DNA of 64,000 bases, taken from Bacillota bacterium. Lineage in GTDB: Bacteria; Bacillota; Clostridia; Peptostreptococcales; Anaerovoracaceae. The position numbers and the translations under genes were made by a program. Below, piece by piece: positions 62,867 to 64,000 of this stretch. The stretch is taken from positions 1 to 64,000 of the forward strand of contig JAFRKJ010000037.1 in assembly GCA_017431785.1 (NCBI GenBank). Reading direction: 5' to 3'. Below the pieces are notes generated by a model, which was not told where the DNA came from, made no database searches, and saw only the letters and a list, made by a program, of their open reading frames with translations. Numbering within the stretch: position 1 is the stretch's first letter; every line of letters begins with the position of its first letter.

Positions 62867-64000
62867 CTACTCAAGCTTCTTCAGGTATTTCAAATCTGTC
62901 GGATTCTTTTCCGAGAACAGTTTGTGGAAATCCAGTATCATCTCAGAAACGATGTCTGTTCTCTGATACATGGCACTTCCTGTAACCCAGCAGTTATTGT
63001 TCTTGACTGCGGTCAATTTCTTCATAATCGGATCCTTTGCTATAAGATCATCCATTGTCTTTACGGAACCGTCGATGCTTCCGTTATAGATGATGTAATC
63101 CGCATCCACAGCCGTATCATAGAATGTCTCCATTGAAACATCGATGGAAGTCCGACCACTTTCATCATCAAGATTTTTGAAAATGTATCTCGCTCCGGCG
63201 ATCTCGATCATCTTAGGGATATAGTCTGTGCTTCTGCGTACAACAGCTTTTCCATCCGTCGAAATATAGAAGAATGCTACCGTTTTTTCCGTGTTCTTAA
63301 AATCATCCAATGCCTTGATGGACTCCATCTGTCCAGCGAAAAATTCTTCTGCCTGTTCTTCATGATCTGTCAGAACTCCATAGAGCTTGATCCATTCTGC
63401 TCTGCCCATCGGGTCAGATTCGTAACTGGAGCGATCAACCATTACAGGAATTCCCAGATCCTCGAGCATTTCCTTCACTTCCGGCGTATGATCGATCATA
63501 GTCGACTCCAGCGCCAGATCACATCCTTCTTTCAGAATGGTTTCATAATCCGGCGCACTGTACTTGCCTGCAAAAATAATGTCCCCTTTTTCCATTGCCT
63601 CTTTTGGTTCATCAAAGGTCCAGGACTCCTTCGGAACAGATGACATGCGGATAGAATCAATTGCATCAATCGAACAGAACATTGCCATGGTTGCTGTGGC
63701 TGCCAGATAGATGTCGTCGATTGGCTTCTGCAGAACTATGATATCGCTCTCCAGATTTTCCGGAACTGCGCCGCCTTCCGGAACAATGAGAAAACGCTGG
63801 AATCCATGGATATCTATCAAATCATATCCGCCTTCGTAACGGTACACGCTGTATTCCGTAGCCCTCTGCAAATCCAGTGTCGATTCATAGGCCAGCCCAT
63901 CAATCTCAGGAACGCTTTCTGAAGACTGCCCGCTTGTTTCGCCACCGCAGCCAGTAAACAAACCCACAGTCAGCATACACAGCGATATGAACAACGCAAG
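62867..64000 (-). CDS. Second BtuF-like substrate-binding lipoprotein, 5' end outside window
   Basis: About 378 residues are visible; the reading stays open to the right edge, so the first residues are missing. The signal peptide end with lipobox GLFTGCGGE is seen. The mature part closely repeats the 25805-26962 protein: YEGGYDLIDIHG, IVLQKPIDDIYLAATATMAM, IFAGKYSAPDYE, RRSTDYIPKMIEIAGARY. This is the last gene of an operon coming from the right, possibly a second importer. The ligand is probably related to that of the first copy. Confidence 0.88.
   Translation of the reverse strand, partial: LALFISLCMLTVGLFTGCGGETSGQSSESVPEIDGLAYESTLDLQRATEYSVYRYEGGYDLIDIHGFQRFLIVPEGGAVPENLESDIIVLQKPIDDIYLAATATMAMFCSIDAIDSIRMSSVPKESWTFDEPKEAMEKGDIIFAGKYSAPDYETILKEGCDLALESTMIDHTPEVKEMLEDLGIPVMVDRSSYESDPMGRAEWIKLYGVLTDHEEQAEEFFAGQMESIKALDDFKNTEKTVAFFYISTDGKAVVRRSTDYIPKMIEIAGARYIFKNLDDESGRTSIDVSMETFYDTAVDADYIIYNGSIDGSVKTMDDLIAKDPIMKKLTAVKNNNCWVTGSAMYQRTDIVSEMILDFHKLFSEKNPTDLKYLKKLE

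Overview
The window reads as chromosomal DNA of an anaerobic Gram-positive bacterium of the class Clostridia. The signs are class B sortase and wall-anchored surface protein genes, lipoproteins, a T-box leader, anaerobic (early cobalt insertion) cobalamin genes, a flavodiiron protein, rubredoxins and clostripain-type peptidase. A placement near Eubacteriales Family XIII / Anaerovoracaceae is only a guess. There are no rRNA or tRNA genes, no phage genes, no transposases and no CRISPR array.

Layout. 1-8.9 kb: the 5' part of an EF-G-like GTPase gene, then a surface cassette read leftward (VaFE/SpaA-type adhesin, secreted cysteine peptidase, class B sortase) and an unknown gene with its own operator-like palindrome. 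9.0-11.2 kb: RNase M5 and an anchored metallophosphoesterase, then a gap with a tandem array of 53-bp hairpin repeats. 11.25-20.9 kb: a leftward operon under a cobalamin riboswitch (cbiL, ABC ATPase, ABC-2 permease, cbiK, NEAT-like surface protein, precorrin-2 dehydrogenase, hemC, cobA-hemD, hemB, DUF819). 21.0-23.5 kb: a divergent rightward unit under its own cobalamin riboswitch, encoding a lipoprotein form of the CbiK chelatase and a second NEAT-like lipoprotein. 23.5-38.9 kb: a leftward operon under a third cobalamin riboswitch (cbiD-F-G-H-J-ET-A-B, cobD, cbiP, cbiC, then a BtuFCD-like ABC importer).

38.9-43.3 kb: an acidic unknown protein, asnS, a small membrane protein and a large flavodiiron/flavin reductase/rubredoxin fusion. 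43.5-48.5 kb: leuACDB behind a T-box. 48.6-56.8 kb: NhaC-type antiporter, amidohydrolase, rubredoxin, membrane-anchored clostripain-like peptidase, a lipoprotein, an NnrE-MazG fusion and a small unknown gene. 56.9-57.2 kb: a second array of the same 53-bp repeat. 57.3-64 kb: a small unknown gene, a LysO-like exporter, EamA transporter, YwaF-like membrane protein, thioesterase, cobO, an MFS transporter and a 5'-truncated second BtuF-like lipoprotein.

Together the genes cover tetrapyrrole synthesis from 5-aminolevulinate to precorrin-2, cobalt insertion, the whole anaerobic corrin ring pathway to adenosylcobinamide phosphate, corrinoid adenosylation and a B12/iron-type importer. The glutamate route to aminolevulinate (hemA/hemL) and nucleotide-loop assembly (cobU/S/T) are not in this window. 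The most unusual parts are the exported chelatase with its two NEAT-like partners, the two hairpin-repeat arrays, and several fusion proteins.
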